Origin: DATKPC01 sp035524275
GTDB lineage: Bacteria > Pseudomonadota > Gammaproteobacteria > Burkholderiales > Burkholderiaceae_F
Direction of reading: 5' to 3'
NCBI GenBank assembly: GCA_035524275.1
Contig: DATKPC010000070.1
Location: 1-48,771, forward strand
Length of the DNA stretch: 48,771 nt
Shown here one piece after another: positions 18,065 through 26,407 of the stretch (position 1 is the stretch's first letter; every line of letters begins with the position of its first letter). The notes below the pieces were generated by a model. The model made no database searches. It saw only the letters and a program-made list of their open reading frames with translations, and was not told where the DNA came from. Position numbers and translations under genes: made by a program.

Positions 18065-19314
18065 GGCCCCGCCGCATGCGTCGTCGTCAGCCCGCGGCCG
18101 CTGTCGGGCAAGGCCAGCTCGTTCGCGAGAACGACCGTGACCGCGGTGCCGCCGCCGACCTGCAACGTCGGCGCGAAGAGCTGGAAGTACTCGCCGATCG
18201 ACTGCTGGATCGCGTTGGCGGCGCCTTCGCCTGCCCCGCCGAGGGCATCGACGGCCGAGCTTCCGCGGAAGATCGCGCTGGCGCCGCCCAGCGGGGTGAC
18301 GCCGTTGTCATACTGCTGCTGGCTCAGCCGGTGCCCGATGCCGCCGACGGCGCCGCCAAGGCCCGCCACGGCGGCTTTCTTGTCCAGGTTCTGCACGATC
18401 GTCGCGCGTATGCCGCGGATGCCATCGCCGTCGACGAGCCAGCCGGAGACATCCCAGGTCTTCGATGCGCCGTCGGGAAAATTGCACGTCAGCCGGCTCG
18501 CCTTGAAATCGATCCGGCCGGACGCGGCCTCCGGTCGGCCCTGGACCAGCACGAAGCAGCCGTCGAGCGCGCTGCGATAGCCGTTTGCGGCCTCGTAGGA
18601 TCCGGTGAGCGCGACGATGCTTTCGCGCTCGGGTCCGCCGACGACGGCGACGACGCCGTTGAGAAGCCGCCCGTCGACAAAGCCGTGCGGCGCGATGTCG
18701 GCGTCGCCGGCGCGCGGCGCGCCGCGCGGCGAGAGGCCGACCGTCAGTCGCGTCGGCGCGCCGGACGATCCCTCCTCGAGACGACGAATGTCGTCTGGCG
18801 TCAGCGCGAAGCGGTCGGTGGCGGCCTCGGCGGTCGCGGTGTCCGCGGGCCCGGTGCGCGTATGCACCCGCGGCGCCGTCTCGTCCGTTGCGGCCCCGCT
18901 GCTCCCGAGGCGGTCCACGTTCGCGGCCTCGGGGCCGCGTGCCTCGGCGACGGCGCGCCGCATCGCATCGAACTGCTCGGCGGCCTGCGCGCGGCTGCGC
19001 TGCTCGAATTCCTGCAGACGCCGGTCCTCGTCGCGCCTCGCGCTGTCGAGGGCGACGTGCAATTCCTCGGTCACCCGTTGCTGAAACGCGTGCACGAAGT
19101 TTTCGCTGGCGGTCGAACTGCCGAAGGCGACCGCCGGCGATGCACGCTCCGCGTCGTCGTCGCCGCGCGGTGGCGACGGGTCCGGGCCGTGGTGGACGAC
19201 GGACACCAGCACGGCGACGAGCGCCGCGGCGGCGGCCGAACCGGCGAGGATCCAGAAGCCCGGCGCGATGCCGTGCTGCCGGCAGCGAAGCGGGAGGGCG
19301 GCGCGCGCGCTCAT
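18061..19314 (-). CDS. traB: TraB/VirB10-like core-complex protein
   Basis: A 417-residue bitopic protein with one membrane span (about 19-37), a coiled coil (about 68-115, Gln/Glu/Arg-rich) and a disordered linker. The C-terminal VirB10-like beta domain (about 195-417) ends with VGGGTAVTVVLANELAL, the usual closing strand of TraB. In F-type systems TraB spans both membranes and gates the channel with TraK and TraV. The ATG at 19314 is 4 nt after the TraK-like stop. Length is a little below F TraB (475). Confidence 0.75.
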   Translation of the reverse strand: MSARAALPLRCRQHGIAPGFWILAGSAAAAALVAVLVSVVHHGPDPSPPRGDDDAERASPAVAFGSSTASENFVHAFQQRVTEELHVALDSARRDEDRRLQEFEQRSRAQAAEQFDAMRRAVAEARGPEAANVDRLGSSGAATDETAPRVHTRTGPADTATAEAATDRFALTPDDIRRLEEGSSGAPTRLTVGLSPRGAPRAGDADIAPHGFVDGRLLNGVVAVVGGPERESIVALTGSYEAANGYRSALDGCFVLVQGRPEAASGRIDFKASRLTCNFPDGASKTWDVSGWLVDGDGIRGIRATIVQNLDKKAAVAGLGGAVGGIGHRLSQQQYDNGVTPLGGASAIFRGSSAVDALGGAGEGAANAIQQSIGEYFQLFAPTLQVGGGTAVTVVLANELALPDSGRGLTTTHAAGP

Positions 19315-19318
19315 CGAT

Positions 19319-20038
19319 TCAGCGCGCGAAGACGAGGAAGAGGCGCGTCGCCGGGCTCGCGGCGTCGAGTTCGAATCGCTCCGGAGCGGCGGCGCGAAGT
19401 GTCCCGAGCTCCGGGGCGCGCAGCACGATGTTCGCCGGCACGACGGGTATCGTCGCTCCGGCGACGGTCGATGCGAGATCCGCGACGATGCCGTTGAAGC
19501 GCGGCGAGCTCCAGAATTCCCTGGCGACAATCCGGTACGGAGCCTGTTCCAGCAGTACGCGGCTGCTGCCCTCGACGTGGAACCCGGCCGGCGCGATGCC
19601 CTGCATCATCGACCGCAGGACGCCGACGACCGTCAGTGCGGCCGTGGCCTGGGTCGCGGCGTCGCCGACGAGCGCCGCATTGCGAACGACGACAAGCGGC
19701 GTGTAAGGCAGCGACGTGCTGGCGCGCGCGAGGTAGAGGGTTCCCGTGCGGCGGCCGCGCAACGTCAGTCGCTGTTCGATGGCATCGCTCCGCGGCCGGA
19801 TGATCAACGTCTGCGGATCGAGCGTCGTCACGGCGACCTCGGTGTCACGTTCCCAGGCGTCGTCGAACTCCTCCGGCATCCGCAGGCGCGTATCGGAGCC
19901 GAGGCGCAGGCCGATCGGCAGGTAGCTCGTTCCGTCCCAGGTGACGTCGCGTGCCGAGGCGCCCAGCGCCACCAGCGCGAGCAGCGCAAGCGCGAAGCGC
20001 GCGGCAAGGCGGGCGAGGGCGAGACGAGCCGGCCTCAT
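19319..20038 (-). CDS. traK: TraK-like secretin/VirB9-type protein
   Basis: A 239-residue exported protein with a signal peptide (LARFALALLALVALGASA). It is beta-rich and ends in a predicted strand pattern (RLFLVFAR). TraK forms the outer-membrane ring with TraV. Size and position between TraE- and TraB-like genes match F traK. The start ATG 20038 overlaps the upstream TGA (ATGA). There is no unique motif, so the call depends on order, export signal and length. Confidence 0.65.
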   Translation of the reverse strand: MRPARLALARLAARFALALLALVALGASARDVTWDGTSYLPIGLRLGSDTRLRMPEEFDDAWERDTEVAVTTLDPQTLIIRPRSDAIEQRLTLRGRRTGTLYLARASTSLPYTPLVVVRNAALVGDAATQATAALTVVGVLRSMMQGIAPAGFHVEGSSRVLLEQAPYRIVAREFWSSPRFNGIVADLASTVAGATIPVVPANIVLRAPELGTLRAAAPERFELDAASPATRLFLVFAR

Positions 20039-20679
20039 GGGCGGGCCGAGCCGGGCGACGCGGCGGCGATCGGGCGGGGTTCGTCGCGGACGTCGAAGGC
20101 CTCGATGACGACGCCGGTGCGATTCGACGCGCTGGGCGCCTCGGCACGAAGCCGCAAGTGGACCGTCGAATGCCAGGTGTCCAGCGGCAGTCCGCTGGCG
20201 AATACCGCCCGTTCGCCGCGTGCGACGTAGTCGAAGAGGCCCGGTTCGACCTGCGTCATGACCTCTGCGCCCGGCGTCGCGATGAAGGTTCGGGCCTGGT
20301 TCTGGGTTTCGACCTCGTGCCGCAGCGCGCGGCGCGCGGCCTGCAATTGCGCGAGATAGCGCGGCGACGCGTAGGACTCCAGTTCGTCGAATCGAAGGTC
20401 GAATCCGTGGACGCCGCTGAAGCTCGTGGCGAGGCCGGCAAGGTAGCGCGCGGCGCCGCGGATCGCCTCCTCCGCGATCCCGGGCGTGTAGACGCCGCCG
20501 ACCGCACCGGGGACGACGAGGACCGGCGTGTGCTGCGCGGCGTCGCGCAGCGATCCGGCGAAGCCGAGCGCGAGCCAGGCGCACCCGGCGGCGACGGCCA
20601 GCAGGACCAGCACCGCGGCACCGCCGAGCCAGAACGATCGTGCGATCGCCTGTTCGAGCCGATCGAAGTCTCCGACCAT
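20035..20679 (-). CDS. traE: TraE-like pilus-assembly protein
   Basis: A 214-residue bitopic protein. A short cytoplasmic N-terminus and a membrane span (about 19-41, LGGAAVLVLLAVAAGCAWLALGF) precede a VirB8-like periplasmic domain. TraE of F is about 190 residues with the same layout. A Shine-Dalgarno-like CGGAG lies 7 nt before the ATG at 20679, unlike the overlap starts of its neighbours, so this gene may be re-initiated independently. Order pilin-L-E-K supports TraE. Confidence 0.68.
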   Translation of the reverse strand: MVGDFDRLEQAIARSFWLGGAAVLVLLAVAAGCAWLALGFAGSLRDAAQHTPVLVVPGAVGGVYTPGIAEEAIRGAARYLAGLATSFSGVHGFDLRFDELESYASPRYLAQLQAARRALRHEVETQNQARTFIATPGAEVMTQVEPGLFDYVARGERAVFASGLPLDTWHSTVHLRLRAEAPSASNRTGVVIEAFDVRDEPRPIAAASPGSARP

Positions 20680-20704
20680 GGTGCGCTCCGGACCCGCTGT
20701 CGGC

Positions 20705-20956
20705 TCAGGGGACGAACCGCCGGATCCGGCGATCGAGCAGGCCGTCGAGAGGCAGACCGGCCCGATACGCCCGATGGACGAGGTACCCGTCCGGCTTCCC
20801 GAGGGTGAAGCGGGCGTAGACGAAGGTGCCGACGATCGCGACCGCGAGGCCGAGCAGCGGATGGATCGTGCGCAGCAGGAAGAGCGGCGTCACGAAGACG
20901 ATCATGATTTCGCCGATGCGGCTTCCGGCATCGATCAGGTGCGGCACGGGTCTCAT
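20705..20956 (-). CDS. traL: TraL-like small membrane protein
   Basis: An 83-residue protein with two closely spaced hydrophobic segments (IMIVFVTPLFLL and GLAVAIVGTFVYARF) and a basic C-terminus. F TraL is 91 residues, also follows the pilin gene, and corresponds to VirB3. The start ATG overlaps the pilin stop (ATGA). Confidence 0.7.
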   Translation of the reverse strand: MRPVPHLIDAGSRIGEIMIVFVTPLFLLRTIHPLLGLAVAIVGTFVYARFTLGKPDGYLVHRAYRAGLPLDGLLDRRIRRFVP

Positions 20957-21345
20957 CCGGCGCCTCCCATGGCCTGCGCGGCGTTGCGCATCGAGACGAC
21001 GATCAGCGGCACGAAGAAGATGAGCCCGCCGGCAGCCATGACCGCGAGCGCGTGCAGGAACCCGCGCTCGAGGAACATGTAGATGCCGAGCGCGACGACG
21101 ACCGCGGACCCGACGAGCCCCCAGGGCCCGTAGAGGACGGCCTTGAAAGCGCCCCACAGCGTGCTGCCGGCATCCCCCGCGGTGGCCTGGGCCCAGGCGG
21201 CGTCCGCGACGACGGCTGCGGCGCCGGCGACCCATGCCGCGACCCGGGACGAGCGCGACGCAGGCCGCGATGATGGCGACGGACGTCGTGCCTCGATGGT
21301 GCGCCCGCGGCGCGTAGGATCAAGACCGTAGTGAAGTCGTGGCAT
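20953..21345 (-). CDS. traA: TraA/VirB2-like prepilin, first gene of the T4SS operon
   Basis: A 130-residue prepilin with an unusually long basic leader of about 52 residues and a signal-peptidase site at DAAWAQ. The roughly 78-residue mature chain has two membrane helices (about 75-91 and 97-118) split by the short loop LERGF. F TraA has a 51-residue leader and a 70-residue mature pilin with the same two-helix layout. The ATG at 21345 has a good Shine-Dalgarno (AAGGGA) a few bases upstream, as expected for the operon's first and most abundant product. Sequence identity to known pilins cannot be judged by eye. Confidence 0.72.
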   Translation of the reverse strand: MPRLHYGLDPTRRGRTIEARRPSPSSRPASRSSRVAAWVAGAAAVVADAAWAQATAGDAGSTLWGAFKAVLYGPWGLVGSAVVVALGIYMFLERGFLHALAVMAAGGLIFFVPLIVVSMRNAAQAMGGAG

Positions 21346-21710
21346 CGTATTCCCTTCGGGTCGCGCGGCGGTCGCGGAGATCGCGGCTCGCCCACCGCTG
21401 CGATCATCGGTGGCCACGCGCACGGCGGCACTACTGGGCCCGGTAGCACGGTTCGAGGCGATCGGAAACGGGGCCGCTCGACGGCGGCATCGCGTGCGGA
21501 ATCCAGGAACGGGTCGGCGCGCTTGCCTGATCCGGTCATGGCGTGGCTAAAATGCCGCGCAGGCTCCGGTTCCGCCGGGCCGTCGGCGACGGGCGCGGAA
21601 AGGCGCGCGGCGACCGGCGCGGAATCCTGCGTGGCGACATGCGCGGCGACATGCGCCGGGTTACCGTCGCTCGCCAGGCGTTTCGGGCGAACTCTTTTTG
21701 GGGGGTGCGC
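21346..21710. other. divergent intergenic region between the T4SS operon and tonB
   Basis: 365 bp with no convincing gene. It must carry the transfer-operon promoter (minus) and the tonB promoter (plus). No clear minus-strand -35/-10 pair was found. The right part (21590-21660) has imperfect repeats of GCGCGGCGAC and GGCGACATGC. Confidence 0.6.
21523..21553 (+). promoter_or_regulatory. candidate tonB promoter
   Basis: TTGCCT (21523-21528) and TAAAAT (21548-21553) are 19 bp apart, a long but tolerated spacer, about 150 bp before the chosen tonB start. The -10 lies in an AT-rich patch in an otherwise GC-rich spacer. Confidence 0.35.
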
Positions 21711-22634
21711 GTGCAGGGTTGGCTGGCCACTGGAGAAAACCGGGTGCTCGCCTATGCGATCGGCATTTCCGCGCTCGTACATGTGGCGGTGCTGGCGGTC
21801 CGCTTCGTCGACCCCGACAGCGGTTTGCTGCGCGAGGCCGAGTCGCGCCTGGACATCACGCTCGTCAACGCGAAGAGCGCCGCGGCGCCCACCAACCCGG
21901 ACGTGCTGGCTCAGGCGAACCTCGACGGCGGCGGCAACAACGAGTACGGGCGCCGCTCCTCGCCGCTGCCGAATTCCTTCGTGCTGGTCGACGGCGATCG
22001 GCTCGAGTCCGCGCGCCGCAACGTCGAGCAGCTGGAGCAGGAGCAGCTGCGGCTGCTGCGCAGCCTCACCGACGGGGAGCTCGCGCCGCCGGTGCCGGCG
22101 AAGGAAACGCGGCCGGTGCAGCCGAATTCCGGCAGCGCGGACGAGGACGGCCAGCGCCTGATGCGGATGGAGGCCGAGATCTCGCAGTCGATCAGCGACT
22201 ACCAGAAACGCCCGAAGCGGACCGTGCTGATGCCGAGCGCCATGGAATACCGCTTCGCGCGCTACTTCGAGGACTGGCGCGCGCGAGTCGAGCGGATCGG
22301 CAACGAGCACTACCCGGAGGAAGCGCGCGGGAAGATCTACGGCGAGCTGCTGATGTCGGTGACGATCCGCAAGGACGGCTCGCTCGTCGACGCCGTGATC
22401 GAGCAGTCGTCCGGGTCGCCGGTGCTCGACCGCGCGGCCCGGCGCATCGTCAAGCTGGCCGCGCCGTTCCCGCCGTTCCCGCCGGAGATCGCGCGCGATA
22501 CCGAGGAGCTGGTGATCCCGCGCACGTGGATCTTCACGAACGAGAAGTTCTCGACCCGGCCCGCGCAGGCGCCGGCGGGCGCGAACGCCGGCGCGGCGGC
22601 AGGCGTCGCGCCGCGTCCCGGAAATCCGGACTGA
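21711..22634 (+). CDS. tonB: TonB-family energy transducer
   Basis: A 307-residue protein with an N-terminal membrane anchor (about 14-33, VLAYAIGISALVHVAVLAV) and a long periplasmic spacer. The C-terminal TonB domain (about 200-285) contains YPEEARGKIYGELLMSVTI and AAPFPPFPPEI. TonB proteins pass proton-motive energy from ExbBD to outer-membrane receptors. I start at GTG 21711, just after a G-run that can serve as Shine-Dalgarno. GTG 21705 and an ATG further upstream are alternatives, but the upstream sequence is repeat-like. No exbBD is in the window. Next to aroE, as in many Burkholderiales. Confidence 0.85.
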   Translation: MQGWLATGENRVLAYAIGISALVHVAVLAVRFVDPDSGLLREAESRLDITLVNAKSAAAPTNPDVLAQANLDGGGNNEYGRRSSPLPNSFVLVDGDRLESARRNVEQLEQEQLRLLRSLTDGELAPPVPAKETRPVQPNSGSADEDGQRLMRMEAEISQSISDYQKRPKRTVLMPSAMEYRFARYFEDWRARVERIGNEHYPEEARGKIYGELLMSVTIRKDGSLVDAVIEQSSGSPVLDRAARRIVKLAAPFPPFPPEIARDTEELVIPRTWIFTNEKFSTRPAQAPAGANAGAAAGVAPRPGNPD

Positions 22635-22644
22635 GGCCGGAACG

Positions 22645-23478
22645 ATGTCCCGCTGCGATCGATACGGCGTCGTCGGCCATCCGGTCGGCCACAGCCGCTC
22701 GCCGGAGATCCATGCGATCTTCGCGAAGGCCACGGGCCAGGCGATGAGCTACGAGCGGCTCGAGGCGCCGATCGACGGCTTCGAGGAGTTCGCGCTCGGG
22801 CTGCGCGACGCCGGCTACCTTGGCGTGAACGTCACCGTGCCCTTCAAGCTCGACGCGGCGAAGCTCGCGACCGACCTCGCGCCGCGCGCGCGCCTCGCCG
22901 GCGCCGTGAACACGCTGAAGTTCGACGGCGACGAGATCCTCGGCGACAACACCGACGGCATCGGTTTCGTGCGCGACGTCACGCTGCGCTTCGACCAGCG
23001 CATCGCCGGCTCCGCGGTGCTCATCCTCGGTGCCGGCGGCGCGGTGCGCGGCCTCATCGGGTCGCTGCTGGAGGAGACGCCGAAGTGGATCGCGGTCGCC
23101 AACCGCACGCACGGGCGCGCGCAGGAGCTCGCCGAGGAATTCGGCGTCGAGGCCATCGAGTACGACGAGGTACCCGCCGAGCAGTTCGACATCGTGATCA
23201 ACGGCACGTCGACCGGGCTGCACCACGAAGCGCCGGCCGTCGACCCGGAGGCGTTCGGCGGCTGCTCGCTCGCCTACGACCTCGTCTACGCGCCCGGACC
23301 GACGCCGTTCATGCGCCTGGCGCAGCGCGGCGGCGCGCGCTGCGTCTGCGATGGCCTCGGCATGCTGATCGAGCAGGCCGCGGAGTCCTTCCTGATCTGG
23401 CGCGGGGTCCGTCCGCAGACGGAGGCCGCGTACGAGGCCGTGCGTCGAATGCTCGAGAGCGCCGCGGCATCGCGGTGA
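22645..23478 (+). CDS. aroE: shikimate 5-dehydrogenase AroE
   Basis: A 277-residue NADP-dependent enzyme that reduces 3-dehydroshikimate in aromatic amino-acid synthesis. Seen are the substrate-binding GHSRSPEIH, the catalytic Lys in NVTVPFKLDA and the catalytic Asp in DNTDGIGF. The Rossmann motif is ILGAGGAVRGL and the NADP-specific loop ANRTHGRA. The ATG at 22645 follows tonB by 10 nt. The stop overlaps the mtgA start (GTGA). Confidence 0.96.
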   Translation: MSRCDRYGVVGHPVGHSRSPEIHAIFAKATGQAMSYERLEAPIDGFEEFALGLRDAGYLGVNVTVPFKLDAAKLATDLAPRARLAGAVNTLKFDGDEILGDNTDGIGFVRDVTLRFDQRIAGSAVLILGAGGAVRGLIGSLLEETPKWIAVANRTHGRAQELAEEFGVEAIEYDEVPAEQFDIVINGTSTGLHHEAPAVDPEAFGGCSLAYDLVYAPGPTPFMRLAQRGGARCVCDGLGMLIEQAAESFLIWRGVRPQTEAAYEAVRRMLESAAASR

Positions 23479-24212
23479 TCCCGGGTGACGCCGTCGCGGC
23501 GGGCGCGCTTCCGCGGCGCCGTCGCGTCGCGCGCCTGCTCGGGATGGCCGGGCTGCTCGCCGTGGCCGCGTTCGTGCTGCTGCAGGCCTGGTTCCTCGGC
23601 TGGATCGTCGCCTGGCGCTGGGTCGATCCGGGCCCGACGGCCTTCATGCGCGCCGAGCTGCGGCGAATCCAGGCCGCGCAGCCGGCCGCGCGCCTGCAGC
23701 AGGCGTGGGTTCCGTACGAGCGAATCTCCGTCAACCTCAAGCGGGCCGTGATCGCGGCGGAGGACGCGAGATTCGTCGAGCACGACGGCGTCGATTGGGA
23801 CGCCGTCGAGAAGGCGTACGAGAGCAATCGCCGGCAGGGCCGTCCGCTGCACGGCGGCTCGACGATCTCGCAGCAGGTCGCGAAGAACCTCTTCCTCTCC
23901 GGCGAGCGGAGCTACGCGCGCAAGGCCGAGGAACTTCTGATCACCTACCTGATCGAGCTGGCGTGGCCGAAGCGCCGGATCCTCGAGGTCTACCTCAACA
24001 TCGCGGAATGGGGCGACGGGATCTTCGGCGCGGAGGCGGCGGCACGCCACTACGACGGCGTCGCCGCGGCGCAACTGCAGCCGGAGCAGGCGGCGCGCCT
24101 CGCGACGTACCTGCCGAGCCCGAAGCGCTACGGGCGGATCAGGTCGGGCGGCTATCTCGACGCGCGGGCCGCCGACGTGCTGCGCTGGATGCCGGACGTC
24201 CAGGTGCCTTGA
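23475..24212 (+). CDS. mtgA: monofunctional peptidoglycan transglycosylase MtgA
   Basis: A 245-residue family GT51 glycosyltransferase that polymerises lipid II. One membrane anchor lies near 20-45. The catalytic Glu is in AAEDARFVEHDG. Other motifs are GGSTISQQVAKNLFLS, RKAEELLITYLIE and EVYLNIAEWGDGIFG. The start is GTG 23475, overlapping the aroE stop. Confidence 0.95.
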   Translation: MIPGDAVAAGALPRRRRVARLLGMAGLLAVAAFVLLQAWFLGWIVAWRWVDPGPTAFMRAELRRIQAAQPAARLQQAWVPYERISVNLKRAVIAAEDARFVEHDGVDWDAVEKAYESNRRQGRPLHGGSTISQQVAKNLFLSGERSYARKAEELLITYLIELAWPKRRILEVYLNIAEWGDGIFGAEAAARHYDGVAAAQLQPEQAARLATYLPSPKRYGRIRSGGYLDARAADVLRWMPDVQVP

Positions 24213-24265
24213 GAACGGCGCCGGCGACGGGCGGCGCGATCAGCGCTTGCCGGCCGCGACGCGCG

Positions 24266-24484
24266 CTAGCGGACGCGCCGAATCGAATACTCCTCCTGGA
24301 TGACGTCCTTGTAGTAGCTGCCCGGCGCGCTGCTCGACAGGAGCCGCTGCGCGATCGCTTCGCCGACTGCGCTGTGCTGCACGACGGAGCCGTTGTCGAA
24401 TTCGACTTCCAGCACGCGCGCGGCGCGGTCGTAGCCGGCCGATTTGATGCCGCCGCGTCGCAGCGGCTTGCGTTCGATCGCCAT
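24266..24484 (-). CDS. KTSC-domain small protein
   Basis: A 72-residue protein whose length is almost wholly one KTSC domain: IKSAGYDRAARVLEVEFDNG, then a helix and SYYKDVIQEEYSIRRV. The domain was named after a Lys-tRNA synthetase fusion and its function is unknown. The ATG at 24484 is preceded by a strong AGGAGG 9 nt upstream. It lies between the convergent mtgA end and ubiD, and could be cotranscribed after ubiD. Confidence 0.8.
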   Translation of the reverse strand: MAIERKPLRRGGIKSAGYDRAARVLEVEFDNGSVVQHSAVGEAIAQRLLSSSAPGSYYKDVIQEEYSIRRVR

Positions 24485-24558
24485 GCCTTCTCTCCTCCTG
24501 CCATCGGGGGTATCGGGGTTGCACGCCGGCGCCCGGTGGTCGACCGTGCGCGGCGGCA

Positions 24559-26070
24559 TCACAATCCGAGCTGGCTCCACAGCGCGTCGATCCGTTTGAC
24601 GACCGCGTCGTCCATGGCGATCGGCTCGCCCCACGCGCGGTCGGTCTCGCCGGCGACCTTGTTCGTCGCGTCGATCCCCATCTTGCTTCCGAGGCCGGCG
24701 ACCGGGCTCGCGAAGTCGAGGTAGTCGATCGGCGTGTTGTCGACGAGGACCGTGTCGCGGCGCGGATCCACGCGGGTCGTGACGGCCCAGACCACCTCCT
24801 TCCAGTCGCGCGCATCGACGTCGTCGTCGACGACGATGATGAATTTCGTGTACATGAACTGCCGCAGGAAGCTCCAGACGCCGAACATGACCCGCTTGGC
24901 ATGCCCGGCGTACTGCTTGCGCATCGAGACGATCGCAAGCCGGTAGCTGCAGCCCTCCGGGGGCAGGTAGAAGTCGCGGATCTCCGGAAACGTCCGCCGC
25001 AGGATCGGCACGAAGACCTCGTTGAGCGCGACGCCGAGAACCGCGGGTTCGTCCGGCGGCTTGCCGGTGTAGGTCGAGTGGAAGATCGGGTCGCGCCGCA
25101 TCGTGATGCGCTCGACGGTGAAGACCGGAAAGCGCTCGGTCTCGTTGTAGTAGCCGGTGTGGTCGCCGAACGGACCCTCGATCGCGGTTTCGTAGCCGGC
25201 ATTCGCGGCGCTCAACCGGCCGTCGGCATTCGCCGGATCCGGCCGGACGCTGCCCTCGAGGACGAGTTCGGCGCTGGCCGGAACCTGCAGGTCGACGCCG
25301 AGGCATCGGGTGATCGCGGTCCGGGCGCCGCGCAGCAGCCCGGCGAACTGGTACTCGGACAACTGGTCCGGGACCGGCGTCACGGCGCCGAGGATCGTCG
25401 CCGGGTCGGCGCCGACTGCGACCGCGATCGGGAACGGTTGCCCCGGACGGGCGAGGCGGTGGTCGCGGAAATCCAGGGCGCCGCCGCGATGCGCGAGCCA
25501 GCGCATGATGAGCTTGTTACGGCCGACCACCTGCTGCCGGTAGATTCCGAGGTTCTGGCGCGCCTTGTGCGGACCGCGGGTGACGACGAGGCCCCAGGTG
25601 AGCAGCGGCCCGGCGTCCCGAGGCCAGCAGGTCTGGATCGGCAGCCTCGCGAGGTCGACGTCGTCGCCCTCCCAGACGACCTCCTGGCATGCCGCGCCAC
25701 GGACAGGGCGCGGCGCCATGTCCCACAGCGCGGCCTTCAGCTGGCCGACCTTGCCGAGCGCATCGCGCAGACCGCGCGGCGCTTCCGGTTCCTTCAGCGC
25801 GGCCAGCAACTCGCCGATCTCGCGCAGCGCCGCGACGTCGTCGGCGCCCATCGCCTTGGCGACGCGGCGGGGCGTGCCGAAGAGGTTCGCCAGCACCGGC
25901 ATCGAATGGCCGGTGGGTCGTTCGAAAAGCAGCGCCGGTCCCGCGGCGGCAAGCACGCGGCGCGAGACTTCGGTGATTTCGAGCCGGGGCGAGACCTCGA
26001 CCCCGACCCGGACGAGTTCCCTTTCGGATTCCAGCCCCCGGAGAAAGTCGCGCAGGTCGCTGTATTTCAT
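24559..26070 (-). CDS. ubiD: UbiD-family prenylated-FMN decarboxylase
   Basis: A 503-residue UbiD (E. coli 497) that decarboxylates 3-polyprenyl-4-hydroxybenzoate in ubiquinone synthesis, using prenylated FMN made by UbiX. The start MKYSDLRDFLRGLE and the active-site segment EGPFGDHTGYY with FHSTYTGKPPDEPAVLG fit the ubiquinone-type enzyme. ubiX is not in the window; ubiH at the left edge is another step of the same pathway. The ATG at 26070 was chosen by alignment to the usual N-terminus. Confidence 0.93.
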   Translation of the reverse strand: MKYSDLRDFLRGLESERELVRVGVEVSPRLEITEVSRRVLAAAGPALLFERPTGHSMPVLANLFGTPRRVAKAMGADDVAALREIGELLAALKEPEAPRGLRDALGKVGQLKAALWDMAPRPVRGAACQEVVWEGDDVDLARLPIQTCWPRDAGPLLTWGLVVTRGPHKARQNLGIYRQQVVGRNKLIMRWLAHRGGALDFRDHRLARPGQPFPIAVAVGADPATILGAVTPVPDQLSEYQFAGLLRGARTAITRCLGVDLQVPASAELVLEGSVRPDPANADGRLSAANAGYETAIEGPFGDHTGYYNETERFPVFTVERITMRRDPIFHSTYTGKPPDEPAVLGVALNEVFVPILRRTFPEIRDFYLPPEGCSYRLAIVSMRKQYAGHAKRVMFGVWSFLRQFMYTKFIIVVDDDVDARDWKEVVWAVTTRVDPRRDTVLVDNTPIDYLDFASPVAGLGSKMGIDATNKVAGETDRAWGEPIAMDDAVVKRIDALWSQLGL

Positions 26071-26272
26071 CAATTTGTGCGGCGCACCATACGCGGCGCC
26101 GATTGGTATAAAATGCAGGTTGCCGGGGGATGACCGCACGACGACGACGCGGTCGCCGGCCGGCGGGTCCGGCTGGTCCGGCAAGCCGCGACGTCGCGTC
26201 GCCGGGACTTTCCGGATCCGCCAAGCGGCGAATTACGCCGTGTTCTTGCGGAATTATCCCCGGTCCGACCGA
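26071..26272. other. intergenic, upstream of ubiD
   Basis: No gene seen. A TATAAAAT stretch (26107-26114) stands out, but no matching -35 lies at the right distance on either strand. The ubiD promoter is presumably here. Confidence 0.5.
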
Positions 26273-26300
26273 TTGACCCGGACCTGACGCCCCGTAAAAT
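26273..26300 (+). promoter_or_regulatory. sigma-70 promoter of the lytic transglycosylase gene
   Basis: TTGACC (26273-26278), a 16-bp spacer and TAAAAT (26295-26300). Predicted start is near 26307, giving a leader of about 100 nt. Confidence 0.6.
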
Positions 26301-26301
26301 G

Positions 26302-26323
26302 GCGATGGCAGTTTCACCATCGC
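26302..26323. promoter_or_regulatory. operator-like inverted repeat over the predicted start site
   Basis: GCGATGG (26302-26308) and CCATCGC (26317-26323) are perfect 7-bp arms separated by 8 bp. The site abuts the -10 box and covers the predicted +1, where a repressor would block initiation. It could instead form a hairpin in a transcript starting further upstream. Confidence 0.5.
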
Positions 26324-26344
26324 TCCCAGGCATGCGGTATCCCC

Positions 26345-26407
26345 GGTGCGACGCACCTGACGGAACTGCTTGACCGCCCGGATCGGGCGGTGATCGGAGG
26401 TGCGACC
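26345..26407 (+). promoter_or_regulatory. structured leader that can pair with its own ribosome binding site
   Basis: CGCACCT (26352-26358) is exactly complementary to AGGTGCG (26398-26404), which contains part of the GGAGG ribosome binding site (26396-26400). The pairing encloses a 7-bp hairpin CCGCCCG/CGGGCGG (26374-26390, GAT loop). An alternative short stem, GGTG/CACC (26345-26348 with 26354-26357), would compete for the anti-SD strand. Confidence 0.45.

Noticed and set aside
8561..21710. The secretion operon as a recently acquired genomic island.
   Set aside because: No tRNA, integrase, transposase or flanking direct repeats were found, and base composition looks like the neighbours. 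Old acquisition stays possible.
26107..26114. TATAAAAT as a promoter -10.
   Set aside because: No -35-like hexamer lies at 15-19 bp on either strand.
26307..26407. The transglycosylase leader as a known riboswitch class.
   Set aside because: No consensus of c-di-GMP, c-di-AMP, glycine or other common aptamers could be recognised by eye.
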